Origin: Xiphias gladius
Taxonomy: Eukaryota > Chordata > Actinopteri > Istiophoriformes > Xiphiidae
DNA length: 64,000 nt
Assembly (NCBI RefSeq): GCF_016859285.1
Contig: NC_053403.1
Span: 18,664,948 to 18,728,947 of the forward strand
Direction: 5' to 3'
Below, piece by piece: positions 40,618-53,440 of this stretch. How positions within the stretch are numbered: position 1 is the first letter of the stretch; the number at the start of each line of letters is the position of its first letter. The translations under genes were made by a program, and so were the position numbers. The notes under the pieces were generated by a model. The model had not been told where the DNA came from. It did no database searches and saw only the letters and a list, made by a program, of their open reading frames with translations.

Positions 40618-40790
40618 ATGTCAGCATATTATAGAATAGAATAGAACAGAACAAAATAAAATTATTTTTTTCTGTTAGTTTATAGTATTCTAGAGGATTG
40701 TACTGTTCACATTATTTTCTAGAGATTATTTATCTACCTTGTAGATAAAAAATCTCATAGTTATGCCACAAAAGCCCGTTTCAGAGAGAG

Positions 40791-40846
40791 AATAGAATAG
40801 GATAGAATAGAATAGAATAGAATAGAATAGAATAGAATAGAATAGA
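40791..40846. repeat. (AATAG)n pentanucleotide repeat
   Basis: About eleven AATAG units, one mutated to GATAG, lie some 200 bp upstream of snw1. A shorter degenerate array of the same unit is at about 40631-40650. Confidence 0.95.
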
Positions 40847-41418
40847 CAGTATGTCGTCATGATCACTATAATACAGGTCAAATATTAGTTTTTATTTCAA
40901 TGCAGTGTAAACCCCCCCCCCCCAAAAAAAAACAAAAAACAATACACCAAACTTATAGACAAAGTTTAAAATAACTTTAGTCCGAAATTGTGTTTAGGTC
41001 AAGACCTAAGTGTGTTACTTATTTCCTCTGGGTTCCCACCATAGTCGTACTACCATACTTATGTGAGAATATAATAAGCTACTGTAAAAGGAAAATGGCA
41101 ACTACCAACAATGGGAGACATGGCTTCAAAGTTTGATTTAATAAAACAATTTGGATTTCTCTGCAAGCTGGTTTCTATCTAAAGTGATAAATCTCATTGA
41201 AGAGTCTGTGAAATTGCCTCTGAGTAGCTGTGAAGTCTAGTAATATAGCAAGCAGAGCAATAGAGTGCAATAAGCAAGTAACTCATACAAATCTGTGCTT
41301 GCACAATCACTCTGTGTAAATATCATCTCATAATTCCATTCATAAGTAACTTCAAGTTGACTCATCTTGGGTTACAAGCAGATCATTTTCACAGAGTGGA
41401 TGTCCACATTACAGAACA

Positions 41419-41649
41419 GGCCTTTTTCACAGAATTTGGACTTGTCGTAGCAAAGCACATTAACAATGGCTTAGTTCTATTCAAGTACATCAATAAACCA
41501 TGACAGTGACCCAGAATGCACAATACCAGGACCCTGAATATGTAGCAGCCAAATGGAATTCAGCCATCATTAATTTTATTATTTATTAATAATTTTATTA
41601 TATACAGGAAAACACATGACAGAAAAGCATGTCAAAATATCTGATGTGA
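41419..41649. mobile_element. MITE-like element, copy A (partial)
   Basis: It shares GGCCTTTTTCA at the left, a CCATGACAGT block, a CCTGAATATGTAGCAGCCAAATGG-type block and CATCATTAATTTTATTATT with the complete copy at 56898-57186. The right end is degenerate. Confidence 0.55.
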
Positions 41650-42575
41650 TTAAATGCATATGCTGGGCCGTTTATGATATCAGACAAAAAAAAATTGATT
41701 TCCAAAATTAATTGTACCTTTGAAATGCTTAACGACCTCAAAACATTTCACCACCATTTCAGGCCAACCTTTAGGCCTTTCCTAAGGCAAAAATATAGAC
41801 AGGTTAAAGAGTGACATCATCATGACATGACCAAGAGCTTAATTCTTAATTCTTCCTTAATTCCTTCTTAATCAACATAAGAAGGTGTTATTGTGCCATA
41901 AATTGTACAAATTGCAAAGGAAATGGGTGGATAATGTTCAATATCCCATGAAGGAAACCTCCTCTTCAGCTCAGAGCATAATTAAATAGAACATATAGTG
42001 ATCTGGTCAGAGCTCTGGATTTTAATAAGGTGGCAGATAGTTTTGCGCAGAAACTGGGAAGGAAGAAACAGCTGATTTAAGATAAGACATCTCACATTCT
42101 TACTATGTGTTTATGGCTGTCAATAAATATTGCTAACATTTGTCAGGCTCTACAGCACGATCAATGCTTTTGAGATCAGTTTGACGTCCGTTTAGAGTTT
42201 CAGCGTGGGACCTTATAATACTTGTATTGACATGTTTCCTGTGTGTGAAGCTTTGTTTGTATACATCACAGCCATCTAAAATGAGGTTTTACACAAACCT
42301 AACACATCTGGAATAAAACATTAGTATGTGATATATTTTGATGGTAAACTGGTACAATTTCATACATGTAGATGTTACTATCATATCCACAGGGTATCTG
42401 GGCTCTTCTTTGCAGGAATTTCATATATTCTAATGTTACTTTTTTTTTTTAAATACTAATGTTACGCGTGTGAGGGGCTTCTGTCCTTTTAGCCCATGCT
42501 GCCCATTGATGGTTTGGGGCACACACAGGTCATCACATCAGTTACCCCACAAATATTACTTAGATTGTTCTATTC

Positions 42576-42607
42576 TGTTTTGTTTTGTTTTGTTTTGTTT
42601 TGTTTTT
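42576..42607. repeat. (GTTTT)n pentanucleotide repeat
   Basis: About six tandem GTTTT units are followed by T-rich DNA and a short GTT run at 42614-42627. Confidence 0.9.
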
Positions 42608-44981
42608 CATTTTTGTTGTTGTTGTTAGCAGTAGCTGATTCTAGCTGGTTCTATGTACAGAGCAACGATGCAGTATAAATAGGAAGGGCAGTATAAATAG
42701 GAAGGACAGGATAGCCAGAAGGAATCCCTCAAGCTGTTCCGATCTGCCATTAAGGCATATATGTTTCACTTGAGACTACTAAACAGAGGAAGAACATAAA
42801 AGTTTACAAAATGAGTTTTGCCATGGAATAGCAGAATTATGTAATGTCACCATAATAGACCCTTGTGTTATGATGAATGTGATGAATATGTTGACCTAGA
42901 CTCTCTTGCCATAAAGACCAGCAATAAAAGTGACATCCCTGCTGTGAATGACTACTTGTTGATTGTCCCCATTTGCCTTTATTTATTTATTTATTTATGT
43001 ATTTCTTACTTTCAATGCTAATGCTTTTGTCTGGCTGTCTGCATCATTTCCATCTCTCTATCTCCTATGTCTCTGCTCCCTTTCCATCTTTCTTCCTTCC
43101 TCTCCCTCTGTTTCGCAGAGGAAGAGGCAGTCTGTCAGTCTCTCAGCAGAGATGTAGTTTATTAATGTGACACAGGTTAAAAGGACACGTCAAAGGAGAT
43201 CAATCACCGGGCTGTTGCACGGGAAAAGAAAGCTTTTAATAAACCTAATCATCTGGGTACTTCTCTTGGGTGCTGGCATTTGGCATTGAGGAGCTCTATA
43301 CCATTCTATCTGCCCCTCCCTGGTCTTGCTGCAGGATGACTGATGGAGTGGGCATCGTTTCACCGCTCAACTGGAAATCCCTATCCAGGGAGTGTGTAAG
43401 TGGTGCTTTAGGTTTTTGAGTGTTTTTTTTAAGGATTGTGGGAGATGTTTGAACTCGGTTCTTTGGGAAAAAAAATAAACAATGATTATGTCCTATTTAT
43501 CAAAAAGCAGCTTTAATGATTTATTGACTCAATTTTCCAATCGGATCCTCTCAATGAAATATATAACGTGAGCTTAAAGTCCCTTGAGTGGGATTTACAA
43601 ATCAAACACAAGGGCTATGGCCAAGGCTACCTCTCTTCTTTCTGAGAAGCAGCATTTAGCGGAATAAACTCATCAGCTTAAATGTCAGACCATGACAGCT
43701 ATAGAAACTGTTTCCATTGTCTAGATAACGAGGCCAGACTAACAACAGGAGGGGGCATCCACGTGCTGCCAGCTTTGTTGCTTAAGTTGGGGTTGTGGCA
43801 GGGGGCTTTGATGCGAGCCAACATGGAGGTGGCAAGGCTACCGGCTATGTCAGTGCTCCTAGCAATAGTAGGGCGTGGAGCTCAAGGAAGAAGCACATGT
43901 TGTGCGATGCCTCAACATGCTCCATCTCAAGTGTAACTGTAGGGAACAGAGGGACCAGAGCAAAGGTAGGTAAAATTGTAGGGGAGCAAGAGCAACAGAC
44001 AAATAATTCAGAGAAAGGCACTCAAATAAAAATAAGCATGTTCTGGTCTGTCTGGGTGAAAACAGACCTGAACGAACCAAAAAGTCATTCTAAATGTCTG
44101 CTCTATGACACAGACAAATCTGTACACCTGATAGTACTCTTTTTAGAATTGTGCAGTTAGCTGCAGGATGGAAGATGGCACCAACTCCTCTTCTCCCTCA
44201 TCTTCACCTTCCATCTACCACTGATGGCAAGAAAGCAAAACCATCGAGCTGAAGACATAGTCATCAAAGTTCTAATCACTTTAATAAAACTGACCACCCT
44301 GCCTTCACAGTGGCGGATAGAGCAATGGGGAGGATAAACAACATGTCCAGAGAGACCAATTTGCATCATGTCAATGTAGGGTGGTCATGCCTAGAATATA
44401 GTGCAGGTGTACGTGTACCCTTGCTGGTGACATCGTTTCTAATAAGGTGGAAATGGGTCAGAAATGCAGGGCGATATACATATATGTATGTTATGACGAC
44501 TGTAATGTATATTTATATATATACATGTTGATATTGTCTTTTATTACCTATCATTCTAAACATTTGGTGGATTTTTTCTTGTTATCTATACATATGCATG
44601 TAAGCCAAATTTGATCTACAATGACCTCAGAAATACTGTGAAGAGTTTAAATAAAAAAAGAATGCATTTAATATTTAGAGTGATGCATTACCTGTATTTT
44701 TTATAATAATCTTCTTTTGTAAAACTGTCTTTTCCGAAAATTTAGCTTCCTCTTCCTGGCTTTTGTAGCAGGAGTTTGCTCTCAAAGCTGAGCTCCTCCC
44801 TGTCGGAAATGATTCATGTCACAATTATTACCAGGTAAATACTTGCAGGAGAATGGGAAGAAGAAAAAAGAGAGAGAAGTGGAAAGAAAGCAAGAGCCTT
44901 GTGGCTGCTCATGGTAAGTGAATGAAAAATGAAAACAACTCAAAGTGGGTCAGCAGCCTGCCAGCTCCCAGTCTGGTGAAT

Positions 44982-45052
<71 letters not shown>
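44982..45052. repeat. (CA)n microsatellite
   Basis: A pure CA run of about 70 bases with an imperfect continuation to about 45100. It explains the overlapping Thr-His and Val-Cys ORFs on both strands. Confidence 0.97.
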
Positions 45053-45059
<7 letters not shown>

Positions 45060-45104
45060 GCACCCACACAGGCACACACAAACACGAACACACACAGAGT
45101 TGTT

Positions 45105-45300
45105 CCACTATCACTATGGGGACACTGGTTGACATAATGATTTCCCTACCCCCCTACCCTAACCTTAACCATCACAAATAAATGCCTAACCTTAACCATT
45201 ACCCTAACCTAGATCTAATTCTACCCCTAACTCTAAAACCAAGTCTTACTCCCCAGAAAGCTGTGTCTACCTGTGGGGACCTCAATTTTTATTCCCCACA
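45105..45300. repeat. Decayed CCTAACC-type repeat block
   Basis: Several CCTAAC, ACCTTAACC and CCCTAACC units are interleaved with unique bases and bracketed by GGGGACACTGG and CTGTGGGGACCTCA. Such blocks are common dispersed repeats in fish and resemble telomeric DNA only by composition. Confidence 0.6.
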
Positions 45301-45365
45301 ATTACACGAGCCCCCATCGGTTAGTGTGCTTTCAGGTTAAAGTCCCAACCGGGATATAAGAACAG

Positions 45366-45367
<2 letters not shown>

Positions 45368-45454
<87 letters not shown>
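45368..45454. repeat. (CA)n microsatellite
   Basis: A pure CA run of about 87 bases with an imperfect tail of CATACACACATGCACA units. Confidence 0.97.
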
Positions 45455-45459
<5 letters not shown>

Positions 45460-46668
45460 ACATGCACACACATGGCATGCATACATAATATGCATGCACA
45501 CAAAAATTTAGATACTCGAGAGGATGTTTACTGCATGAGGCACAGCATGTTGGACAAAGCAATCTCATATAGCTTCTTTACTATGTGTAATCTTAGATTA
45601 TAGATGGCAGGAAGATAGTCTTAGATTAGTTTGAGGCCAATCCATTCACTCCTTACCTGTCAAGTGTGGTTACACAGTGGATTGTTTTACTGTTGCCCTC
45701 TATAGCTGTTTTGATGAAGGGAATCAGTGAATTACATGGATGTGTGTTCCGGTATAATGGGCAAAACATCATTAATCAATCCAGGAGATAGGTAAGGACA
45801 GCTACTGTATGTGCTGGCTAGTTATCCCTGACTGGTCATTAGTGCATAATGTTCACAGACTGTATTTTTTTACTATCAATAAAATTCTTGGGTACACTGC
45901 TGTTGTGATTTTTGAGTATACATATGTGTTTGAAAAAAAAACCTCATACTGTGAAAAAAGAGGGAGAAAACAGATAAAGAGCAATGATAAGGACAATGAA
46001 CACAAACAAGACATTACAGAGTGGGTAAGAGAAGTAGAAGCAGACTGAGAGAAAATGGAAGTTGTTTTAATAGCTGCTGGATTCTCCTTAACCTTTAACA
46101 CTGACCTCAACCCAGTGTGGTGAGGCTGTGGGCAACTCTCTCTGGCTTTCCCAGGGTGGAGTCACTCTTTCTCAGTGCTTGTCTTTGCTAACACCAGTAT
46201 GGAGTCCGGAGAAAGACAGGGCCAAAAATGGTTAGCCGGGCGCTTGCACAGTTTATGAGGGCTAAACAAACTGCAGGCATTGCCATTGGATGCTTTAATC
46301 CAAAGGAAGGGGAGTAGCTATGGGAGCCCTGAGGAAGAAGATGAGGGGGCTTGCATGACAAAGAGTACGGTAAAAATGTTACTTGTCATCATTGTGTCCC
46401 AATAATTTTTCATTCTGAATTTGTTTCACTAAGCTGTTCTATGATAAATATGACTACATTCATTTTATAGAAATAATAATTGTTTATTAGCATGTTACCC
46501 GTATCAAATCTTAAAGAATGAGTATGTGATATAGCAATGTGTTTATTCACCCATCAGCTTACTGTATGATGAATGAGCCATGTTATATAAATCAGATGTA
46601 GCGTGCTTGTCAGTCCATATATTCAACACTAGATGGCAGCACCATTCAAAGCTGGTTTGTCAGGCTTA

Positions 46669-46699
46669 TACACACATTTACACACACACATTTACACAC

Positions 46700-46782
<83 letters not shown>
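46669..46782. repeat. (CA)n microsatellite with TTTACACACA units
   Basis: Three TTTACACACA units lead into a pure CA run of about 79 bases (46704-46782). Confidence 0.97.
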
Positions 46783-46784
<2 letters not shown>

Positions 46785-48662
46785 TCCAAGCACATACACT
46801 TTCTCAAGTGACAACAAAGATGCCTGAAGGTGTTTTCCACGACTCTGAGCTCTACTACACTGCAGCTGTTTTGCATGAGAAAGAGACAGACATTGAAATG
46901 GAGAGATGAAGCTGTATCTTTGTAGGTTTTTTCCATGTGAGTGTGCTTGTGCACACTTCAGACAGTGCCAGACGAAAAAGCATTAGCAGAGAGTGAGAGA
47001 GAGGGAGCCAGCAGTGGCCAGTCAGGCCCTCTTTACATCAGCAGGCAGGCTGTCTGAGATATTGTTCCCCCTTCTATGTTTGGACTTCTTCCAACTTGCA
47101 CAGTGCACATCCCATTTAGGGTGCTTGGAAGGAGGTGGACCCCATCAGCACCATCATTGGCCTCCCAATTTGGAGAGGAAGTATTTAATTTCCTAATCGA
47201 GGCAAAATTGCATTGCATTTGGATAGAGCTTGTTGTGAGAGGGCGAACGGGAGCTAATTAAAATGTTCTCAGCACACATTGACAGCCTTTTTACTCAATT
47301 ACTCAGCCTGCTGCATGTGTTCAAAATACACAAGTAAGTGGAGCTGCTCTCTGATAAACCCTATTTTTTGCCACATTCATGCTTTCACACAAAGGGTGCT
47401 GGTGCTCAGCGCCTTACACTGATCTGACCTTGAGAAAGGGAGGGAAAGATACAGGCGGTGCTACTAGGAGCAGAAGCACACGGGGCTAATCTCTAGAGCA
47501 TGTTGCTTGATGAAGGGGTTTGATAGTGAGAAACAGCAGCGTCTCCAGCAGTGGAGATATGTATCGCTCCAGATTGGAGGTTCTGAGACAGAGCCCTCAA
47601 TGTGAGGCAAAAGATTCGAAAGGCAAATTTAAACATCTGCAGTTCAGCCTCATTTTCTGCTCCGTTTAATGTTCAACAAAGGTAACACAATTCATTTCAA
47701 GAGGAAGGGAGTGAGAATCAGGTGATATTCCACATAGTGCTCACAAGGCAATAAGAGAACTTGTAGAAGCTGTTGTAGAAAATGTATCACTTGGAACGCA
47801 ATGCTTGTTGAATACAACAAAGCAGGGAAAGGAGTAGTACAGTGCATATTTTGTTGGTGGTTTAACAATAATAAGAGAATAAAATTTTGGATTGTGTAAC
47901 TTGTTCTTTAAGACCACCTTCTTTCCAGCAGTAACAGCTTCAATTCTCTCTTGCCTCTCCACACATTTTGTGGGGTTTTTGGGGAAATCTTGAGAATCTA
48001 GTGTATGGTGAAACCTGCACACAAATCTGTTCACAGACACACGCAGCGCTATATGTGGGACATATTCCTGTCACAATTAGGGAACTGCTGGGCCAGCTGG
48101 GCTCTCCAACCACTGTCTGATTGAATTGTTGGAGCAACGTTGGCCCCTGTGCTTTCATCTTTATGCATGGAGGCTCCCTGAGGTGTGCCACCGCCCAATT
48201 TTCCATACTTCCCTTCCATCTCAATTTTTTCTGTTCATCCTCTCTACCCATGCTCCCTCAACCCCAGCGTTAACTACCCCACCATAGGCTGCAAGTGTTC
48301 TGACATGGACCTCATTATCATAACAAGTGCCAATGAAAGTTCACCTAGGGACAGCTGCATTCTCCCCAGCAACTGGACAACATGTGTCGGTGGTGCGTGG
48401 TGCAATGGGGCCACTCTGCCCTAACTGCTTTCGACAGATGAAGAAGATGGGAGGTAGGATGTGCAGCTGTGCTCTAGACATACCTGGTAGCAGATCAACT
48501 GGACACAGCTGGACACAACGGACACAGCTGCGACATTCAGGGTTTTTCCACCTTGTACAGTTGGTATTTAATGATATAATGTTGGTACATGCAATTCAAG
48601 CCCTTGGTAATATCATTATTCCAAAAGTGTTGACTGATTATTTAGAGAAATACATATGACAA

Positions 48663-49420
48663 TGAGAAGTTCGATACTACTCTCACTTCTTTACAGTAAA
48701 TAAGCTACAGCCAGCAGCTGGTTAGCTAATTAGCTTGGCATACAGACTGGAAGAAGAAAACGCTAGTCTTGCCCTGACCAAAGTAAACAAAATCTGCCTA
48801 CCAGCACCTATTAAGGTCTCTAATTAAAAGGCAGTTATAATCAATTATTTAAAAAATACAGTAATTTGACTACTTTTCTCTGTAACAAGTGGTGCAAGGG
48901 ATTAGAATTTGATATTCAGTAATTAGCCTACCATACAGTTACTAACCCAAATAATGGATGAGTTGATATCAGGTTGGTCTTACTGTGTGAAAGACTGGCC
49001 TGGTACGCATTAGCTCGGCGCAGGAGCTGGAGGTGTATGGAGCTGGTTAGCCTCTACGAACAGATAGATTGATAGAGTTGGATGGTGTGTGAACCAGGCA
49101 GCTTAACTGCACAGATAGGACTTGAGAGCTGCGTGCATTCTCTGGGGCTAAACTAGCTGGTCAGTAAATCCCTCTAAAATGTAGGCTGGTTTCTCCTCAT
49201 ACCAAAATGTCTCTTTTGATTTTTTGTTTAAGTTCACAGACAGACCCAGGCTAGCTGTTTCCCCCTTGTTTTCAGTCGTTGTGCTAAGCTAAGCTAAATG
49301 GCTGCTGACTAAAGCCATATATTTACCATACAGGCATGAGAGTGGTATTTATTTTCTCACCTAACTCCCAGAAAGAAAGTGAATAAGATCATTTCCCAAA
49401 ATGTCAAACCATTTCTTTAA
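48663..49420. mobile_element. MITE with long terminal inverted repeats, interior rearranged
   Basis: The left arm (about 48663-48786) contains GATACTACTCTCAC, AGCCAGCAGCTGGTTAGCTA and ACCAAAGTAAACAAAATC. The right arm (about 49235-49420) holds the inverse: CAGGCTAGCTGTTTCCCCC, CTAAGCTAAGCTAAATGGCT and CATGAGAGTGGTAT. The middle part does not pair. It is non-coding and of a family abundant in percomorph fish. Confidence 0.7.
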
Positions 49421-50717
49421 AATAGTCTTTTATTTTTGTAGCATGATGAATAGGATTTTTCTTAAATATTTTTTCTGCCAACAAGTGCATTCTGTCAGAG
49501 GTAATAAATTACAAATGGTGCAAGACCAGAGAAGGCACATTGAATGGTGGGGGTGGATAGTAATTTACGTTTCAGAGCCAGTCAAGGGTAGCAAACCCAA
49601 ATGGAACTGCCACTGCTGTCTCCCCCTTGGTTTTATCAGGCTTTCTCTGAATTAGTGCTGTATGAAAGCTAACCGCAATATGAATTTGCAAGGCCTCCCC
49701 ACATAAAGATAGCTCAGGCTCCACCACTCAAGGCCCAGGTGAGGGGAACTGTGGAAGATCACAGGTCGCACATTTCATTGTGCCGTCTTGAACCGTGAAT
49801 TAGCCATGCATGACAGAAAAATGCAGGGCATGAAATAAGCTACAGCTCCCCGTCCTCTTTTAGCTGTCTCCCTTGACATCAGTTGCTCCCAGCTGTATTT
49901 TTGCTATACCTCCATTACAAATGAACTAGCAGAAAAAAATGCAGATTAGATTTATTATTAGGGGTTAGCACTGCAGAGTAAGAATAAGAAAGAGAGGATG
50001 AAACAGGAGGAAAGAGTCTTCTTTTTTGACTTATAGCACAGAGTGTGTCTTGGTTGTGTCTTTTAGCCAGTAGGTGACAGATACTAACATGTTAAAAAAC
50101 ATGTAGCTGGTATAAAAGACAACTCTACCGAAGTCTTTAAGGACACTGACTCTGTGGGATCTTTCTCTGGACATCAGTTTTGTTTCAGATTTTATTCCCT
50201 CGGCTTGCTTTTTCCTGTTCTCCAACCAAAAAAAAAAAAAAAACGGGAAAAAAAAAGCAAAAAAACATGTCAATTGCAGTACCTTTGGGAGAAAGGAGTT
50301 ACTCGACATTGTCTCAATTGACCCAGCTCTCCCACTGGACTGAAGTGTTTTTGGCTGAGTGAACAGTGTTTCAAGGTTATATAGCGAGATGCAGTCAAAC
50401 GTAATGGCAGACTGTAATGAGTGTTTTCCTGTGGGATGGACGGTGACTTTGTGGATTGCAGGTGATTCAAGGCCTGTGGGAGAAAGGATTACAGACTCTC
50501 CTGCCATCTCTGACTTCAGACTAATTTAAACTGATAAAGCACAGGCTTCTTATATGCAAGAATTCCCTCTTATTATCTTTTCATCTCATTCTCAATCTGT
50601 TTGTGTGTCTACATCTCTTTTGCTTCGCTTCACTCAAATCTATGTCTCATTCATTTCCTTTCTGTTGTATGTCTGTCTCTATTTCTGTCAGAGCTCCAAT
50701 TCGATTTAACTTGTCTT

Positions 50718-50990
50718 TGTCAGGATCTGTATTCATTTTCTCGGCATTTCCTGTTTTATTTTGAAGTCTTGGTTCTGTTGTGTTTACTGTTTGTTTTACT
50801 TCCTGGTTTTTCCCGCCTGTTTTGATTACTGTCTCCACCTTAATGTCTTTCACCTGTGTCTTGTTTCCTGTGTATTTAAACCCCGCCTCATTTCTCATGC
50901 CTTGCCAGATTGTCTTTGCTACCCTTGTGTTACCCTCTGCTACGTCTCTCGGATTAATGATTTGGATTTTGGACATTGCACTTCTGCCTG
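50718..50990 (+). repeat. Probable 5' LTR of the Ty3/gypsy element (3' end lost)
   Basis: It begins TGTCAGGATCTG and is T/C-rich, with GTATTTAAACCCCGCCTC (about 50871-50888) as a likely TATA/initiation region, typical of sushi-type LTRs. The expected CA terminus and primer-binding site are replaced by a TTTCTCTC microsatellite. No second copy was seen after 55272, so the assignment rests on position and style. Confidence 0.55.
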
Positions 50991-51058
50991 ACTCTCTCTC
51001 TTTCTCTCTCTTTCTCTCTCTTTCTCTCTCTTTCTCTCTCTTTCTCTCTCTTTCTCTC

Positions 51059-51089
<31 letters not shown>

Positions 51090-51099
51090 CTCTCTCTCT
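50991..51099. repeat. (TTTCTCTC)n microsatellite
   Basis: Tandem eight-base TTTCTCTC units become pure CT at the end. The tract sits where the retrotransposon LTR end and primer-binding site should be and generates Ser/Leu/Phe-rich spurious ORFs. Confidence 0.97.
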
Positions 51100-51106
51100 G
51101 GCCAGG

Positions 51107-52044
51107 TCGGACCCAGCGGAGGGAGAGAATTTTTGTCGTGCTCTGGGAGCTCAAGGGAAGCGTCTCACCGATTTGGAGTGGGCAGTTTCCAGCCTGGGAC
51201 CGGGAGTTCAGTCATTGTCTGAACAGCTACAAGCCCTGGCTGCCCAGACTCGTGGTTACTTGTCTGGATTCCATGTCTTCTGCTACAACAGGCCCAGCTG
51301 TTCTTGCTCCACTTCCAATACCCAGGGATCCTCCAGTTCATTTTTCAGAACCCAGAGCACCCCCCATTGAAAGGTATGATGGCACTCCTGAAACGTGCTG
51401 CTCATTTTTGAATCTTTGCTCGCTAACTTTTGAACTGCAGCCTCTTACCTTTGCCACTGAGCGTTCTAAAGTAGCCTTTATGATCACTAATCTCACGGGG
51501 CGAGCACGTGAGTGGGCCACGGCTGAGTGCCAGAGACATTCATCTACCTGTGACTCTGTAGCTACTTTTTCTGCTGCTTTGGGTCATGTTTTTGGTCAAC
51601 CTGTCTCGGGCCGTGAGGCAGCCCGTGCACTTGGAAATCTCAACCAAGGCAAAAGCCGTGTATTTGATCATGCCATCAGATTTCGCACTCTGGCTGCGGA
51701 GAGTCAGTGGAACGACGAAGCAATTGCAGACACTTTTTTTTCCTGAGTCTCTCTGAAGAGATAAAGGACAGACTTACCATGGTTGATCTTCCTAAAAGTT
51801 TTGAGGGTCTTGTGGAACTTGCTATTAAGATTGACAACCGGATGCAGGAACGAGAGCGGCTCAGAGGAGCTACAGGCCCTGGATCTGCGCCTTTTAGTCC
51901 CAAGGAGGAACCTATGCAGCTTGGTCGTACCCGTCTGAGCCAACAGGAACGCCAGCGCCGCCAACGTGAAGGACTGTGCCTCTACTGTGGGGAAATGGGG
52001 CACTTCCTGGCTCAGTGCCCGGTAAAAGGCCTGGCTCACCAGTA
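51107..52044 (+). pseudogene. Retrotransposon gag remnant with CCHC zinc knuckle
   Basis: The N-terminal part begins SDPAEGE, where an initiating ATG would be expected. The capsid-like part continues in another frame (ERYDGTPETCCSF, then REWATAECQ) and breaks again at a T run near 51732. The last part carries [14 protein letters not shown] (51977-52018), a perfect CX2CX4HX4C nucleic-acid-binding knuckle, and ends at a stop at 52043. The pol frame overlaps in the -1 frame from 51976, as is normal for this group. It is broken in at least two places. Confidence 0.85.
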
Positions 52045-52690
52045 ACCGGAGGCCTACTGGTGAGCCACACTGTGACTGCCTCTACACCAGCACGCTCCTT
52101 GACCCCTGTTCAGCTCATCACTTCTCCAAAGAATTCCCTGGCCCTTACAGCCTTCATTGACTCCGGGGCAGACGAGAACTTCATGGATCTGAACCTGGCC
52201 CACCAGCTGAATCTACAACTCCACCCTTTGTCGAAGCCACGTTGGGCCAGCGCTCTCGATGGTCACCTGCTCAACTGGGTCACAGACCAGACCCCTCCTC
52301 TGTCTCTGATAGGTAATCACAAAGAGACCATTTCATTTTTTTATTATTGAGTCTCCTCAATACCCCCTTATCCTGGGTTATCCCTGGCTGTGTAAACACA
52401 ACCCTCTCGTGAATTGGTCTACTGGGAGAGTGTTACAGTGGAGTCCTACTTGTCAGTCTTCCTGTTTGTCTTCTATGTCGGTTTCCCCGCCTGCTGAGTC
52501 CTCTTCTGAGTTTCCAGACCTGTCCAGGGTGCCTGAAGTCTACCTAGACCTGAAGGAGGTTTTTAATAAGGTTCGTGCCACGTCTTTGCCACCACATCGC
52601 CCATACGACTGTGCCATAGAGCTCCTCCCTGGTGCAGCTCCACCCAAGGGTCGTCTGTACTCTCTCTCTCCCCGTCCTGAGAGAGAGAGG
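52045..52690 (+). pseudogene. Retrotransposon aspartic protease remnant
   Basis: The active-site motif DSGAD (52159-52173) follows LTAFI, as in retroviral-type pepsin-fold proteases, which work as dimers to process the polyprotein. The frame stops at 52348 by a slip in a T run. The continuation ([15 protein letters not shown]) is in the next frame and shifts again near 52685, before the RT. Confidence 0.85.
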
Positions 52691-52692
52691 CC

Positions 52693-53440
52693 ATGGATGA
52701 CTACATCCAGGGGGCGCTGTCTGCGGGGATCATCCGTCCTTCCTCTTCCCCTGCAGGAGCTGGCTTTTTCTTTGTGGAAAAGGATGAGACCCTTTGTCCT
52801 TGTATTGATTATCGTGGCCTGAACGACATCACAGTGAAGAAGCGTTACCCACTTCCCCTCCTGTCATCTGCCTTTGAGCTTCAAGGGGCCCACATCTTCA
52901 CTAAGCTGGACCTCCGCAACGCTTACCACCTCGTTTGTATTCGTGAAGGGGACGAGTGGAAAACCGCGTTCAACACACCCAGTGGTCATTATGAGTATTT
53001 GGTGATGCCATTTGGACTTACAAACGCCCCAGCTGTTTTTCAGTCAATGGTGAACGATGTCCTCAGAGAGATGCTGAATGTCTGTGTGTTTGTTTACCTG
53101 GATGACATTCTGATCTTTTCCCAGTCCGAAGAGGAACATGTGGGTCATGTCCGTCGGGTGCTGCAGCGGCTGCTCCAGCATCAGTTATTTGTGAAGGCGG
53201 AGAAGTGTGATTTTCACCAGACAGTGTCATTCCTCGGGCTCGTGATTTCACCAGGACTGATCCAGATGGACCCAGAAAAGGTCAAGGCTGTTTTAAACTA
53301 GCCTGTCCCCACCAACCGGAAACAGCTCCAACGCTTTCTGGGTTTTGCCAACTTTTATCGCCGTTTCATCCGGAACTTCAGTCAGGTCGCAGCGCCTCTG
53401 CATGCCCTCACCTCCTCAAAATCTAAGTTCTCCTGAGGCT
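52693..53440 (+). pseudogene. Retrotransposon reverse transcriptase remnant
   Basis: The RT palm is nearly complete: [31 protein letters not shown] with a catalytic Asp, [11 protein letters not shown], and the YLDD active site at 53095-53106. An in-frame TAG interrupts at 53299-53301. Thumb sequence ([18 protein letters not shown]) follows in the same frame until a TGA at 53434. It synthesised cDNA from element RNA when intact. Confidence 0.92.

Larger units (their letters stand above)
40847..50717. other. Gene-poor intergenic region upstream of snw1
   Basis: No coding exon was recognised in about 10 kb. It contains a MITE copy (41419-41649), a GTTTT repeat (42576-42607), three long CA microsatellites, a telomere-like decayed repeat (45105-45300) and a long-inverted-repeat MITE (48663-49420). 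Stretches near 43165-43380, 47050-47340 and 49640-49960 are complex and non-repetitive and could be conserved non-coding elements. Confidence 0.6.

Noticed and set aside
43682..44160. Two overlapping plus-strand ORFs of 84 and 121 codons
   Set aside because: They have no recognisable motif, no splice structure and composition like the surrounding non-coding DNA.
44909..45181. CA-repeat ORFs near 45 kb and 46.7 kb
   Set aside because: They are microsatellite translations with no coding support.
50780..51106. Long Ser/Leu/Phe-rich ORF upstream of gag, as a novel repetitive protein
   Set aside because: It reads through LTR-like DNA and a TTTCTCTC microsatellite and has no independent start or homology.
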